64,000 nt of DNA. Source: Lantana camara. Taxonomy: Eukaryota > Streptophyta > Magnoliopsida > Lamiales > Verbenaceae. Positions 49,030 through 59,557 of the stretch are shown here, one piece after another. The notes under the pieces are model-generated. The model did no database searches. It saw only the letters and a program-made list of their open reading frames with translations, and had not been told where the DNA came from. Each line of letters begins with the position of its first letter. The first letter of the stretch is position 1. The position numbers and the translations under genes were made by a program. The DNA lies in contig CM074863.1 in NCBI GenBank assembly GCA_037501455.1, positions 7,436,001-7,500,000 of the forward strand, in the 5' to 3' direction.

Positions 49030-50040
49030 AATATGAAGTATTGACATTTGAGTTTGTAGAACTATATTTAAATTTTGAAGAACTACTGTGATACGCAATA
49101 ATTTGTTATTGAATGAAGAACTTTTATGTTAATATGAAGTATTCACTTATATTTTTGTGAAATAATATCTGCATTTTGAGGAACTATTATATTATTTAGC
49201 AATTGGTAGTTGAATGATTTAATGAATATTTTTTTTCTTAAGGGATAAATATTCTGAACATCCTGTACTATCGCGGTTTTTGGACTTTGCATCCCGAACT
49301 AAAAAAAGACCGCGTTTGCATCCTCAACTATTGTTTTGTGATAAATTGCAACCTGGTTCAACTCATCATGTGACACGTGGAAGAAATTTGTCACACATCC
49401 ATTGGAACCAGGTTGCAATTTATCACAAAACAATAGTTGAGGATGCAAACGCAGACTTTTTTTAGTTCGGGATGCAAAGTTTAAAAACCGCGATAGTACA
49501 GGATGTTCAGAATATTTATCCCTTTTCTTAATATGAAGTATTTATAGTTGAATTTGTAGAACTACATATATCTAAATATTAATGAATTATTGTGTTATGC
49601 AACGGTTAGATGTTAAATAAAGAACTTTTCTTCTAATATAAAGTATTTATATTTGAATTTGTAGAATTATATCTAAATATTGAGGAATTATTGTATTATG
49701 CAACCATTAGATGTTAAATGGAGAACTTTTATCTTAATATGAAGTATTTATATTTGAATTTATAGAACTATATCTAAATATTATGGAATTATTATTTTAT
49801 ACAACTCTTGGATGTTAAATGAAGAACTTTCTTTTAATATGAAGTATTTACATTTGAATTTCGAACATTAAATATGAATTTTAAGAAATTATTGTGTTAC
49901 GCAACTATTTGTTATTAAATAAAGAATTTTTATTTGAATATGAAGTACAACATTATTGAATTATGGAACTATATCTAAATTTTGAGGAATTATCGTGTTA
50001 TTCAGCAATATGGCTAAACGAAGGATAATTAAGTCATGTT
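49030..50040. repeat. ~102-bp tandem repeat array
   Basis: The landmark AATATGAAGTATT recurs at 49030, 49131, 49530, 49635 (AATATAAAGTATT), 49736, 49836 and about 49937. Spacing is 100-105 bp; the large gap is explained by the nested MITE, leaving about 109 bp. Each unit also carries AGAACTATATCTAAAT and a TGTTAAATGAAGAACTTT-type end. Noncoding. Confidence 0.88.
49242..49522. mobile_element. Mutator-type foldback MITE, 281 bp, nested
   Basis: Near-perfect inverted arms of about 120 bp beginning GGGATAAATATTCTGAACAT on both strands and including TACTATCGCGGTTTTT and GATAAATTGCAACCTGG, around a ~35-bp loop. A perfect 9-bp target duplication TTTTCTTAA lies at 49233-49241 and 49523-49531. Its transcript would fold into a long hairpin. 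It sits between two tandem units, so it is younger than the array. Confidence 0.95.
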
Positions 50041-50125
50041 AAAATAATTAAGGAGTTAACTAAAAAATTTATTGGAATAGGAAGTAAACTAAAATTTAAG
50101 TCCTAATTAGGGTTTAACTCTAAAT

Positions 50126-52110
50126 ATTCGAAAAAATAATTCAAAATTTTTTTCCCCAAAATGCCACAAAAATGTTAAATGTGCGCCACTCCGTGCCTAC
50201 TTAAAGGGTAAGCTCCTTTTGGTATGGTGTATTACGGATTCACTGGAAGTCAAGGGTTTGACGCATTAATTTTCAATTTAATAAATTTAGAACATAATTA
50301 ATTTAATTATACCAGGTTCAGTGAATGATCCAATACACTTTAAGTCTCTACTAAGTACAATATCTAAAAGATTGTTTATAGGCTGCGGACAACATAATTT
50401 AATTTTGAGTAGCTTTCTAGTTTAGACACAAATATTGCCATTTCATATCATTTTAGTCATTGTTGACTGTAATTTAAAACCAAATCTTCTTATAATGATG
50501 CCACTAATGACGATTTAGTTGGAACCTAAAGCTTCATACGTAACAAACTTCAATTTTGAAAAGAAAATATATTTTTCCCTTCTTTTATTTATTTATTTAT
50601 TTATTTAAAATATAGATATTTATGGAGAATACAAGCTCATTGAACCCAACTAATAATATGGACAAATTTATTACATATGCTATTTAATCATTCATTTTTC
50701 TTAAATTCTATATCAATCGCACTGTCTCTTTATATACAATTTTGACTAAAAATAGGTTAGTACTAGAATTACCCTTGGTTGTCAGTGTCACATGCCATAA
50801 AAGAACATAATAAATACTTTGTATATTATTGCATAATTTGTTCTCAGAATTAACCTAACTCATATTGTAATGGTTTATGTTGTATCAACTTTGAAATGGT
50901 GCCATGGTAGCTATTGACTGAAATGAACTCTATGCAAACCATAACTACCCATTATCCCATAGTATAAACAGTTGATGCCAAAATTTGGTTGAAGGTTGAC
51001 CTAACTTAACTACCATCTTTTTGTAGCATTATTATGGATCTATATAGACAATCTCTCTTGTACAAATATTGGGAAATACCTCAAATGATTAAACTCTTGT
51101 TATCAATTTGCAAAAGTTTCGAGGCCATATACACCACATTACGGAACCAATTATAAATCAAGCATATCGTGAACTTATCAATTTTAAAATTATTCATTTT
51201 ATACAATATCGATGGTCAAAATTAGTGATTGTTCAACTATTCGTAACTTGTCGACTTTAACCCTTTTCCCATACTTTACCTTACCCCATCTTAATTTCTA
51301 TACTATTAACGTATTTAAGTAGTTTGCTGCTTAACCTCTTTTTCACATTGGGCTCTTAAATTCTTTATTTTTTATCACTTATTTATCTTTAATTTATTTT
51401 TTTTTCATCCCACCTCATTTTAATTTTTTTTATTATATTTTCTTTTTTCTTAGTATTTTTACTTTTTACTTAACTATTATTTTATACTAATTTGGCATTA
51501 TCTTATTTTATTTATTTATTATAAAACTAAAATTATACTAAAAATAATTATAAATTAAGTAATAATATGAAAATTTTAATTTAATATTTTTTTATTTGTA
51601 CAGACATGGAATGTGCAGGGTAACTAGTTGGTATTTAATGTCAAGCATCATTTTACCCCTTTAGAACAGTCTCGAAATGATTACAAACTCCCCAAGATCT
51701 AAATAGGCTGCAAATTTGTAACTGCACAAGTAATTGAAAATTACAAATGTTACCTGATAACGTAACACCCAAACAACACGATAATAAGAATTTTAACCAG
51801 GCCATATGCTTTAGCTTTACCGATTCCAAGGTCAACTATTCCATCTTCTGGATCATTTTGTGATGCCTCTATTTTGATTTGACCCATTCCTTCCCCTGTA
51901 TAAGAACTTCATTAAGCAATACGAAAAGACAAAAGAGCCCTTACCAGAAGAAATAACTGCCCAGCCAAAATGGAAGAATCTTTAGAAAATTAAATCCTCT
52001 GCAATTACGTGTAAAATAATGAGGAGGCGTCCATGCCAAGAAAACCCAATACTTAAATCCTCTCTCTCTCTTCAAAGCTTCATCATCCTTCACATTTTTT
52101 GTTCAATCCA
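50126..52110. other. Intergenic, no gene seen; promoter side of the HVA22 gene
   Basis: AT-rich. No frame with supporting features. The CT-rich zone before the TATA box is listed separately. Confidence 0.5.
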
Positions 52111-52114
52111 ATAC

Positions 52115-52136
52115 TTCTCTCTCTCTCTCTCTCTCT
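52115..52136. repeat. (TC)n microsatellite near the HVA22 promoter
   Basis: About ten TC units directly upstream of the TATA-like box. Pyrimidine patches at this place are common in plant core promoters. Confidence 0.85.
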
Positions 52137-52144
52137 TATATATA
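52137..52144 (+). promoter_or_regulatory. TATA box of the HVA22-like gene
   Basis: TATATATA right after the (TC)n run, about 180 bp before the first-exon donor (GTAATC at 52324). A 5'-UTR intron 52324-52591 ends in TTTTCAG. Confidence 0.55.
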
Positions 52145-52623
52145 CGCCACAAAACGAACATTGCAGACGCATATACATAATACATACACTCATCCACGTT
52201 TATTGCACCACTCGTATAACCAACATTCATCATTATATCCTTCTGCGCTGTCCCTTTAGGACTTTAAGTTTCGCGGATTGTGATCAGCAGCCCAGAATTC
52301 CAAGACCCTTCCTTTACTCAAAGGTAATCGGTGATTTTTGTTTTCTTAGTTAAACAATTATTGTTCTGCATCATGCTTGAGTAATTTTGTCGCCATCATC
52401 ATTTCATCTGCAATCTTTTGATTACATATATGTATGTGTATATGGAGGCTTATGATTCGTTTCTTCTCTGCAATTTTTTGCTGGATTCGACCGTCATATA
52501 ATTCTTATGAATTCTTTGTTATGGGTTTGCTTGCGAACTTCAATAACTGCAGATTATGAATGATGTTGTTCTTCTTGTTTGATCTTTTCAGGAATATCGA
52601 ACAGGGCCGGTAGATTATTGAAA

Positions 52624-54328
52624 ATGATCGGGGAATTAGTCACCAATAGTCTTTTGTAAGTCATCATCCTTTGCCCCTTTGTTAAATAGATTCTCTCTGT
52701 TTCTGCTTTTCTTTTGCTCTTTGTTTTTCCCTTTACTTTACATAAACCTCCTCTTTTTTTTCGAATTTAAATGTGAAATATTTATTTAAATTCTTATAAA
52801 TTATGATTCATGTGAATGTGCATTAATCGATCAATTTCTGGATTGAGCAGATTGGTTCTTGGATACGCATACCCTGCCTTTCAGTGTTTCAAAACTGTAG
52901 AGAAAAACAGAGTTGAGATCCCAGAACTCCGGTTTTGGTGTCAATATTGGTAAGCATTTTGAGTTCTGATTTGAAAGTTCAAATTATTGGCCTTGTTTAT
53001 TTAATTACAACTAATTATGTTAGGAGGCTTTGAACCAATCAAATACCTGTGGAAATTAAGAATTGTTTTCTTTGATTAAGTAAATGGTCAACAAACGATG
53101 AATTATTAAAGATTTCTTTGTCCTTTGAGATGAACACGAAAGGTTAAAGAAGGAACATGACAAGATTTTCAGTTGGTCTAAATGAAGGAAGCCCTTTACC
53201 TATTTACCTGAAAATGACATACTCTTGAAATATTCCGCAATACGATAATTAATTCATTAATTGCTTGACCAACATGCAATGTTTTAAAATATCCCTTAAA
53301 AATAAAAATAATTAAACTGACTCGAGTCTTTCTTTTTTTTCCAGGATAATTGTTGCCGTGATAACATGTCTTGAGAAAATTGGTGATGTATTTATTTCAT
53401 GGTACGTTATGGACACCCATATATAATAATTATTAGTATTAATATTTGAGTATTTGTTACTTATGTATATACAATCTTTTTTCTTGCATAGGTTGCCAAT
53501 GTATGGAGAGATGAAATTGGCGCTTTTTATCTACTTATGGTATCCTAAAACTATGGTAAACCTTCAGACTCAACTCAAGACATTAGACATGCTGTATTCA
53601 TCATATTCTTGCTTACTTATGTATTTGAAGTATAAAAAAGATGAAATCTTTAAAATTGAATTTCACATTATAATCTGAAAATTACAGGGGACGGGATACG
53701 TTTACGATACCTTGTTGAGACCAGTTGTGTCGAGGCATGAACTGGATATTGATAGAAGTTTAATTGAGTTCAGAGAAAGAGCATGGAATTTAGCAATTTA
53801 TTATTGGCACAACTGCACTGAATTGGGCTCAACTAAAATTCTCCAGTTTCTTCAATTTGTGACCTCTCAATCTGCAAGGGGTACGCAACCTAACTCTGCT
53901 GAGGTATATACAGTTTTAGATCAATTCAGAATTGTAGAAATTAAGTTGATAATCCCGCAATTTAGTCATGTTTTTAACTTAAATCATTTGGTTTGCAGAT
54001 TGATGCAATTGGATCCCCCAGAGGACCTCCACCTTCGGCGCCGCCAGCTCCGACCAGGGGTGGCGGCTTTGGAATATTCCGGAGGAATAAGTCCGACAAA
54101 CGGCGGCCTTCTGATCTGCCATCAGGATCCTCCAACTCTTACCGTAACCAATCATCGAATTCGGAATCGATTAAAGTTGAGCTACACAACTCAGCGCAGT
54201 ACATTCGCCCCGAGGATGTGATTGTTCCTGATTCTGATATTGGTGGTAGATCGGAAAAGAAATCAGGCATGGATCATGATGTGCAGGCTACCAGAGTCAG
54301 GCTTAGGCGCTTCATAGATGGCAATTAG
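52624..54328 (+). CDS. HVA22-like protein (TB2/DP1 family), HVA22i/j type
   Basis: Spliced from 52624-52655, 52851-52949, 53345-53401, 53492-53555, 53688-53903 and 53999-54328, all GT-AG, giving 265 residues. The TB2/DP1/HVA22 domain runs about 10-120: LLVLGYAYPAFQCFKTVEKN, FWCQYWIIVAVITCLEKIGD, then WLPMYGEMKLALFIYLWYP and GYVYDTLLRPVVSRHELDID. Hydrophobic hairpins at 10-22, 42-62 and 66-80 fit a reticulon-like ER membrane shaper. The C-terminal third is polar, with a PPPSAPPAP stretch and a basic end, as in the i/j/k subgroup. The start ATG opens MIGELVTNSLL, the usual beginning. HVA22 proteins are linked to ER and vesicle traffic and are often ABA- or stress-induced; the sequence itself does not show this. 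It converges with the gene at 54533. Confidence 0.92.
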
Positions 54329-54532
54329 CTCGTAGGAGGAGGTGAAGAAAAACATAGCAAAGGAAAGGAGAAACAGTTGTAAAATATAGATTGTATTCAA
54401 CTTTCAGATTTATTCATTTTTTTCGGTTGGTTTTCGCTTTTCCAAACCTTACGGTTTAGCCAATTCTGCAATTACATCGCACAAATCAAGGTGAAACGAA
54501 TAATAAACTTGATAAAAGGAATTTCCAATTCG

Positions 54533-54973
54533 TCACAAAACGGACATTTTAGACCTTTGCAATTCGGAGCTCCGGATGGGGAAAACACGAAGTGTCAAAT
54601 CGAGAGTCTGGATGATTTTCCTGCAGAAGAAGTCGATGACGGCGGCGACGCGCGTCCACAGGCGGTGGAGGAAGCTGCCGCCGGCTGAACCGGGAGTGGT
54701 GGACATAGGCTGGAGGTAGGCGGAGGCGGCCTGCTTAACGAGGCGGTTCCGGATTCTGATTTCAGGCCGGGTCATGTGTGCTTTGGGCTCGGGGGAATTG
54801 ACGGCGACCGATGGCAAGAGGTCCTTGAGCGAGCTGTAGCAGTGAGTTGGGGGGTTAATTGATAGCAACTCGAGATCATCGGATGAGTTGCGGTTGTTAG
54901 ATACAGAGATGCTGTTTCGGCGCCGTAGAAGATGATTGTTTTGCGAATTTAGCGGCGGCGATACCCGGGCCAT
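54533..54973 (-). CDS. Small basic plant protein of unknown function
   Basis: 146 residues, one exon, higher GC than the surroundings. The start at 54973 (GCC-ATG-GCC context) is preferred over an upstream in-frame ATG at 55111, which would add leader-like sequence. Features: a basic, serine-asparagine-rich N-terminus (18-32), LSINPPTHCYSSLKDLLPS (37-55), and a central block RPEIRIRNRLVKQAASAYLQ PMSTTPGSAG (69-98) followed by FLHRLWTRVAAVIDFFCRKI (101-120). The latter looks amphipathic or membrane-associating. I believe similar proteins occur across plants, with the AYLQPM..PGS block conserved, but none has a function I can name. The stop lies 204 bp from that of the convergent HVA22-like gene. 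Confidence 0.75.
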   Translation of the reverse strand: MARVSPPLNSQNNHLLRRRNSISVSNNRNSSDDLELLSINPPTHCYSSLKDLLPSVAVNSPEPKAHMTRPEIRIRNRLVKQAASAYLQPMSTTPGSAGGSFLHRLWTRVAAVIDFFCRKIIQTLDLTLRVFPIRSSELQRSKMSVL

Positions 54974-56588
54974 GGCGGAGTGAGAGAGAGGGGCTTGTTT
55001 TGTTTTGCTTGGTTGCTGACGGTGCGTGTGTGAATGTTGTCTGTTTGTTTGCACTTTGCAGTGAGGAATTATGAAGTATTTGTTTGGGGTTTGGAGAAAG
55101 CACAAATGCAATTATTGGCGAATGTTGTCACGGCACCAGTTGATTTTTGTGGTTTTGCAGAATTTGTACCCTACTCCTTATCTATACTATAATATATAGG
55201 AAGGTTATATTTGATCTTAATTAAATTAATTTTGACTGAATGAAATTTTGTGGTTTTTTTGAGATTTTAAATTCAAATTAAAAATTGCGATTGGTTGATG
55301 GTTATTATTTTATTTTATTTATTTAAAAATTTTATATGTGCCTTGAGTTTTGGAATTGATCTCAATTAAAGTAATATCAATTTATGGTAAAATTTATTTT
55401 GTATACATAAATTTAGAAAAATATTTTTTAATTTAAATTCAAAAAGTCATGTAATTAATGACAATGCTCAAAATGTAATAAAACTCATGTTTACATTTTT
55501 TGGAAATATTTTAATTCTAATAAAAAAAACTTATTGATTTATATTATTTATAAATCTATTATTTAAAAAAATCCAATAAATATTTGTAGGTGGATGTTAT
55601 CTGTTTATATCTATTATAAAAAAAAAACTTCATTAATTTATTTTAATTAATAAATAATATCAATTGCGTTTTATATCAAATGTTAAATTTTTTGTTTTTC
55701 TAATATATATTTAAAATTATGTCAATCATGGATAAATTTATAAAAGATCCTTAATTATATTCGTACACAATTATATATAGGAATGGTGTATTTTGACTAA
55801 AATATGTCAATACTTTAAAAATTATTTCATTGGTGAATGAACTTTCCACACTATTTAATATTTGAGTACTTTACTTATTTACCAAATTGTATTAATTAAC
55901 ATATTAATCTCATAAATTTAGAAAAATTCAATTAATAATATTTTATTTATGTCAAGTATTTAATTGATTCCAAATGATAAAAGAAACATCCAAATATAAA
56001 TATCTTAATTATCTAATTGATTCAATTAATTGGAAACAAACCTAATATATGTTGATATTAATTAAGGAGATTAACTTTTTTTTTAACTTCTTTTTTTTAG
56101 CAAATATACATACACAATATATGATAAAGTAGGATGAACCCCCGTAAAAAAAAAAATTGCATTATTTAGAATGCATTATTTCAAAAATTAAAATTTATGT
56201 AGTACAAATTATTTATATAGTATAGCTTTTCATATAGAGTTTATTTTGTTCCAATTATTTTAATTTTAACCAAATTTTAATTTTTCAAAATTTTAAACTT
56301 TTTTATTGTCTTAAAAAAATTATTATTGGTAACTTTTTTTAAAATAGTTAAGTCATCAGTTTTTTATGTCATACTTACCAAATTCCTTAATTAATGATGA
56401 TTAATTTAAACCTAATTGTTTACATTAAATATTCTACAAATCATATCTAAGATTTGCTACAAATCATCCCCGATAATTACTACTTTAAATTAGGAAAGTT
56501 TTTACAGTTTGAATGTGTACATTTACATGCCTAATTGCCTATAAATAATACTCTTATTCAATTTTTTTTGGTGTTTTCTTTGTATTTT

Positions 56589-56618
<30 letters not shown>
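56589..56618. repeat. (CTT)n microsatellite
   Basis: Ten CTT units, uninterrupted. Confidence 0.95.
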
Positions 56619-56619
<1 letters not shown>

Positions 56620-57054
56620 TTCGATTTCTTGATATTTCTTCGAATATATTTTTTCTTTCTTCTAAGTTCCATATTATTTTGTATATTTACAAGTTACAGA
56701 ATATTTTAATATTTGTGCTCTATTTTCATTAGATTAGGAGGTGTGCATCATAGATCTTGTTTTGTCTACTTATTTTTTAAGTATTTTTTTGACCTTTTCT
56801 TATTTGATTTTCATCCGTTTTATTTTTTATTTTTTAGTTGCGACTTTGATGAACATTTTAACGTTTTTTGCTTCTTATTGATTTTAGGGAGGTGTTGCAG
56901 AATGTAACTCAATAATATATTCTCTGACTAATCTCTTCTTTGATTATTGGATTTGTTCTTAAACTATATATCATATATTACGGTGATAATGGTTCACAAT
57001 ATATTTGTATTTTAATTTTTCATGGTGTTTGTTTGTATACTAATTCATCTCTCT

Positions 57055-57545
57055 CTTTTTTTTTTTATAGAGAAACTTTATTTTGAAGTTTTTGTTCAGG
57101 TACCATCCGTGAAAAGGTAATTTTATACATATATTTGTTCAATAATAATTTATGTAATACTTGTATTTTTTTATGTTATATATATTTTTTTTCAATTTTT
57201 TGATAGAGAAATATCTCATTTTGAAATTTTTGTGCAAATATGCTCTGCGATAAGGTAACTTTATACATTTTTTTTAGTGACAATGTATGTATTATTTGTG
57301 TATTTTTTTGGTATTATAGTCTTTTTCTCAATTTTTGATAAAGAAATATCTCATTTTTTGAATTTTTTTTAGGTACGATCCGTCACCCATGAGAAGATAA
57401 TTTTATGCATATTTTTATCCAACAATACGTATTATTTGTGTATTTTTGGGGTGTTGTACGTTTTTTCTCAATTTTTTGATAGAGAAATATCTCCTTTTGA
57501 AGTTTTTATTCAAGTACAATCCCTGAAAAGGTAATTTTATACATA
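57055..57545. repeat. ~136-bp tandem repeat, four copies
   Basis: The landmark TAGAGAAATATCTC (variants TAGAGAAACTTT and TAAAGAAATATC) recurs at 57068, 57204, 57339 and 57480. Each is followed by a TTTTGAAGTTTTTGTTCAGG-like stretch, GAAAAGGTAATTTTATACAT and TATTATTTGTGTATTTTT. The spacing is 136, 135 and 141 bp. Noncoding. Confidence 0.82.
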
Positions 57546-58655
57546 TCTTTATTTTAGAATGTTCAATTTTAAATCATCTTTTAGCTTTGATTATATTATT
57601 TCCTTTTAACTGTGTTCTATTTTACGTCGTATAAATTTTGTTAAATTATTTTGCTTAACCAAGATTTTAGTTTTTGTTTTTGTTTTATTATAATATATAT
57701 CTTTATGCTTTGATCTTTTAATTTTTGTCTCAAATTAATATTTATTATCATATTTGGTATTTATAATATTGTTACATTTATATTTCAACTGTTTCACTAA
57801 TTAATGCATGGCTTATTAAGGATTTTATCATGTTTCACTGTTTTTTCAATCTAAAAAATTTACTTGCACATTAATTATATTAGGTTTGTGTTAGTCATTT
57901 TTGTGTTATTTTATATGTTTTATTTATATTTGCATTAACCAATTGATACAAAATTACACATTTTTATGTTTGTTATTACATGTTTGATAAAAGTATAAAT
58001 TTAATAATTTCTCATATTTTACTTAAACCAATAGGTATTGATTTAACTAGACCAAAAAAACAAAAAAGTTATTGATTTAAAGTGTATTTACCAATTTCTC
58101 TATATGAGTTTAATCTAAAAGCTCTTTTTTTTTTTTTTCACTTTTTGGCTTTTGTTAAGAAAATTTATATTCTTCTAAGTTCTATTATACTCTTTAATTT
58201 TTATTACTTTATAATATGTGAGAACTCTTCTTCTTTTATATACCAAAAAAATCGTAATTGTTTATCATAAATAATTATTTTGAAATTATTATTGTGCTTT
58301 TTGAAAATTAATTTACTAACAACTAAAAATTATTAATTTTAGTTATTTTTATACTTATTAAGTTATGTACAGCTAGCCAATTTCATTCATCGAAAGATCA
58401 TTCTTATCGTACTAAAAAGTATTAGCACATACTAAAAGAAGCCTAATTTTTTTTTAATCATTTATATGCAACTAAAAAATGATAATTATTAAAATAAATC
58501 CTATAAATTAAAAATATAAGAAAATTAAAGCTCGATTATGTTTCATATTATTTCAAAAAAAAATCTCTTTCTTTGAAGCAGTAATAGAAGTAAAAGTTTT
58601 ACCTTAGATAAGAACTAAATTGATTATATTTATCTATACTATATAATATAGGACA

Positions 58656-59466
58656 TGATGGGGTCAAAATACGATCGCCCCACGTTAAGACACGTGGCGT
58701 CCCTGAGATAATGACATCTGTCTCCCCCAAGGCTGCACCCATCGGCGAACGAGCACCAAGCGCAACGAGCGCAATCCTTCTCCATGGAGTTAAGCCCAAT
58801 GAGCGCTCACTCTCACGAGCGCCCTCATACTGTGTGTTTGGCTCGACCATATGCCGAGGGAGCCCTCTTCGAGCGTCACACTCCCTCAGAGTGGTCTCCC
58901 CTCTCGGCTCGTCACTTAAACTGAAGCCTCCATTCCCCTCAACGGATATCATGGCTCCCAATACTCTAGGTTGTCACGAGCGCGCTCTTAAGCCCTCGTT
59001 ACCAACCACCCAAATGGCTCTCTGACACAACGTACATGCCCGCGCACCTGCCACTGTTGCCTGCACCAACTTTTGGCCGCTTTTGCAGAAGATTCCTCCT
59101 AGGTTTCTCTCTTGCGCCGCCACGTGTTAGGGCAACATTCGGCCAGGACCACTTGAGGCAAAAGACCAAAGGGCCCTTGACCCTCAACTATAAATAGCTA
59201 AAGTCATCTTCTACATTGGTAAGCTTTCTTCATCACTGAAACTGTGACTGAACTTACATCCTTTCTTCATACATTGAACTGACTTGAGCGTCGGAGAGCC
59301 AAACTGGGTATCACCCCCAGTTCCCCCAGCTTGGCCTTCTGACTTTTGTGCTTGTCCCAACAGGTAGAACCCACCTCCTCTTTTCCGGCGAAGCTCCGGT
59401 GGTTTCCTCCACTATTACAAATCGTAAAGTGATCGGATTCGGACCCATACGTTCCCGAACCCATCA
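58656..59466 (+). repeat. 5' LTR, 811 bp
   Basis: Starts TGATGGG and ends CCCATCA (TG...CA with 7-bp inverted ends), and is directly followed by the primer-binding site. Contains a TATAAATA promoter box at 59189-59196 and several GAGCGC/CGAGCGC motifs. The matching 3' LTR would be outside the window. Confidence 0.85.
59189..59196 (+). promoter_or_regulatory. LTR TATA box
   Basis: TATAAATA inside the LTR, about 275 bp before its end; the expected transcription start is about 30 bp downstream. Confidence 0.65.
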
Positions 59467-59470
59467 TTTT

Positions 59471-59488
59471 TGGCGCCGTCTGTGGGAA
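59471..59488 (+). promoter_or_regulatory. Retrotransposon primer-binding site
   Basis: TGGCGCCGTCTGTGGGAA, starting 4 bp after the LTR. TGGCGCC-type starts are usual for tRNA-primed plant LTR elements; the exact tRNA was not determined. Confidence 0.8.
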
Positions 59489-59557
59489 ACCAGTCCTCTG
59501 TTTTCTTCCTTTCTCTTTGTTGGTAGAAAAGCAAGCACACCCTTACCTTTGACAGCC

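Larger units (their letters stand above)
48885..50125. mobile_element. Inverted-repeat element built from tandem repeats
   Basis: The left edge (GAGTAAACTTCATA, TTTAGTTCACTCCCGATTCA then AATAAATTTTTTAGTTC, 48893-48956) is matched by the reverse strand of the right edge (GACTTAAATTTTAGTTTACT, then TCCTATTCCAATAAATTTTT, about 50055-50110). The arms are imperfect, about 80 bp. Between them lies a ~102-bp tandem array. No transposase. Probable non-autonomous Mutator-like element, but no target duplication was found. Confidence 0.55.
55120..58655. other. AT-rich intergenic region, no gene seen
   Basis: Extremely A/T-rich. Holds a (CTT)n run at 56589-56618 and a four-copy tandem repeat (57055-57545). 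No supported frame. Confidence 0.6.

Noticed and set aside
54974..55111. Upstream ATG extending the small unknown protein.
   Set aside because: The added 46 residues are leader-like and the ATG at 54973 has the better context.
59348..59557. Upstream extension of gag by 70 codons.
   Set aside because: It would translate through the LTR end and the primer-binding site; ATG 59558 is the natural start.
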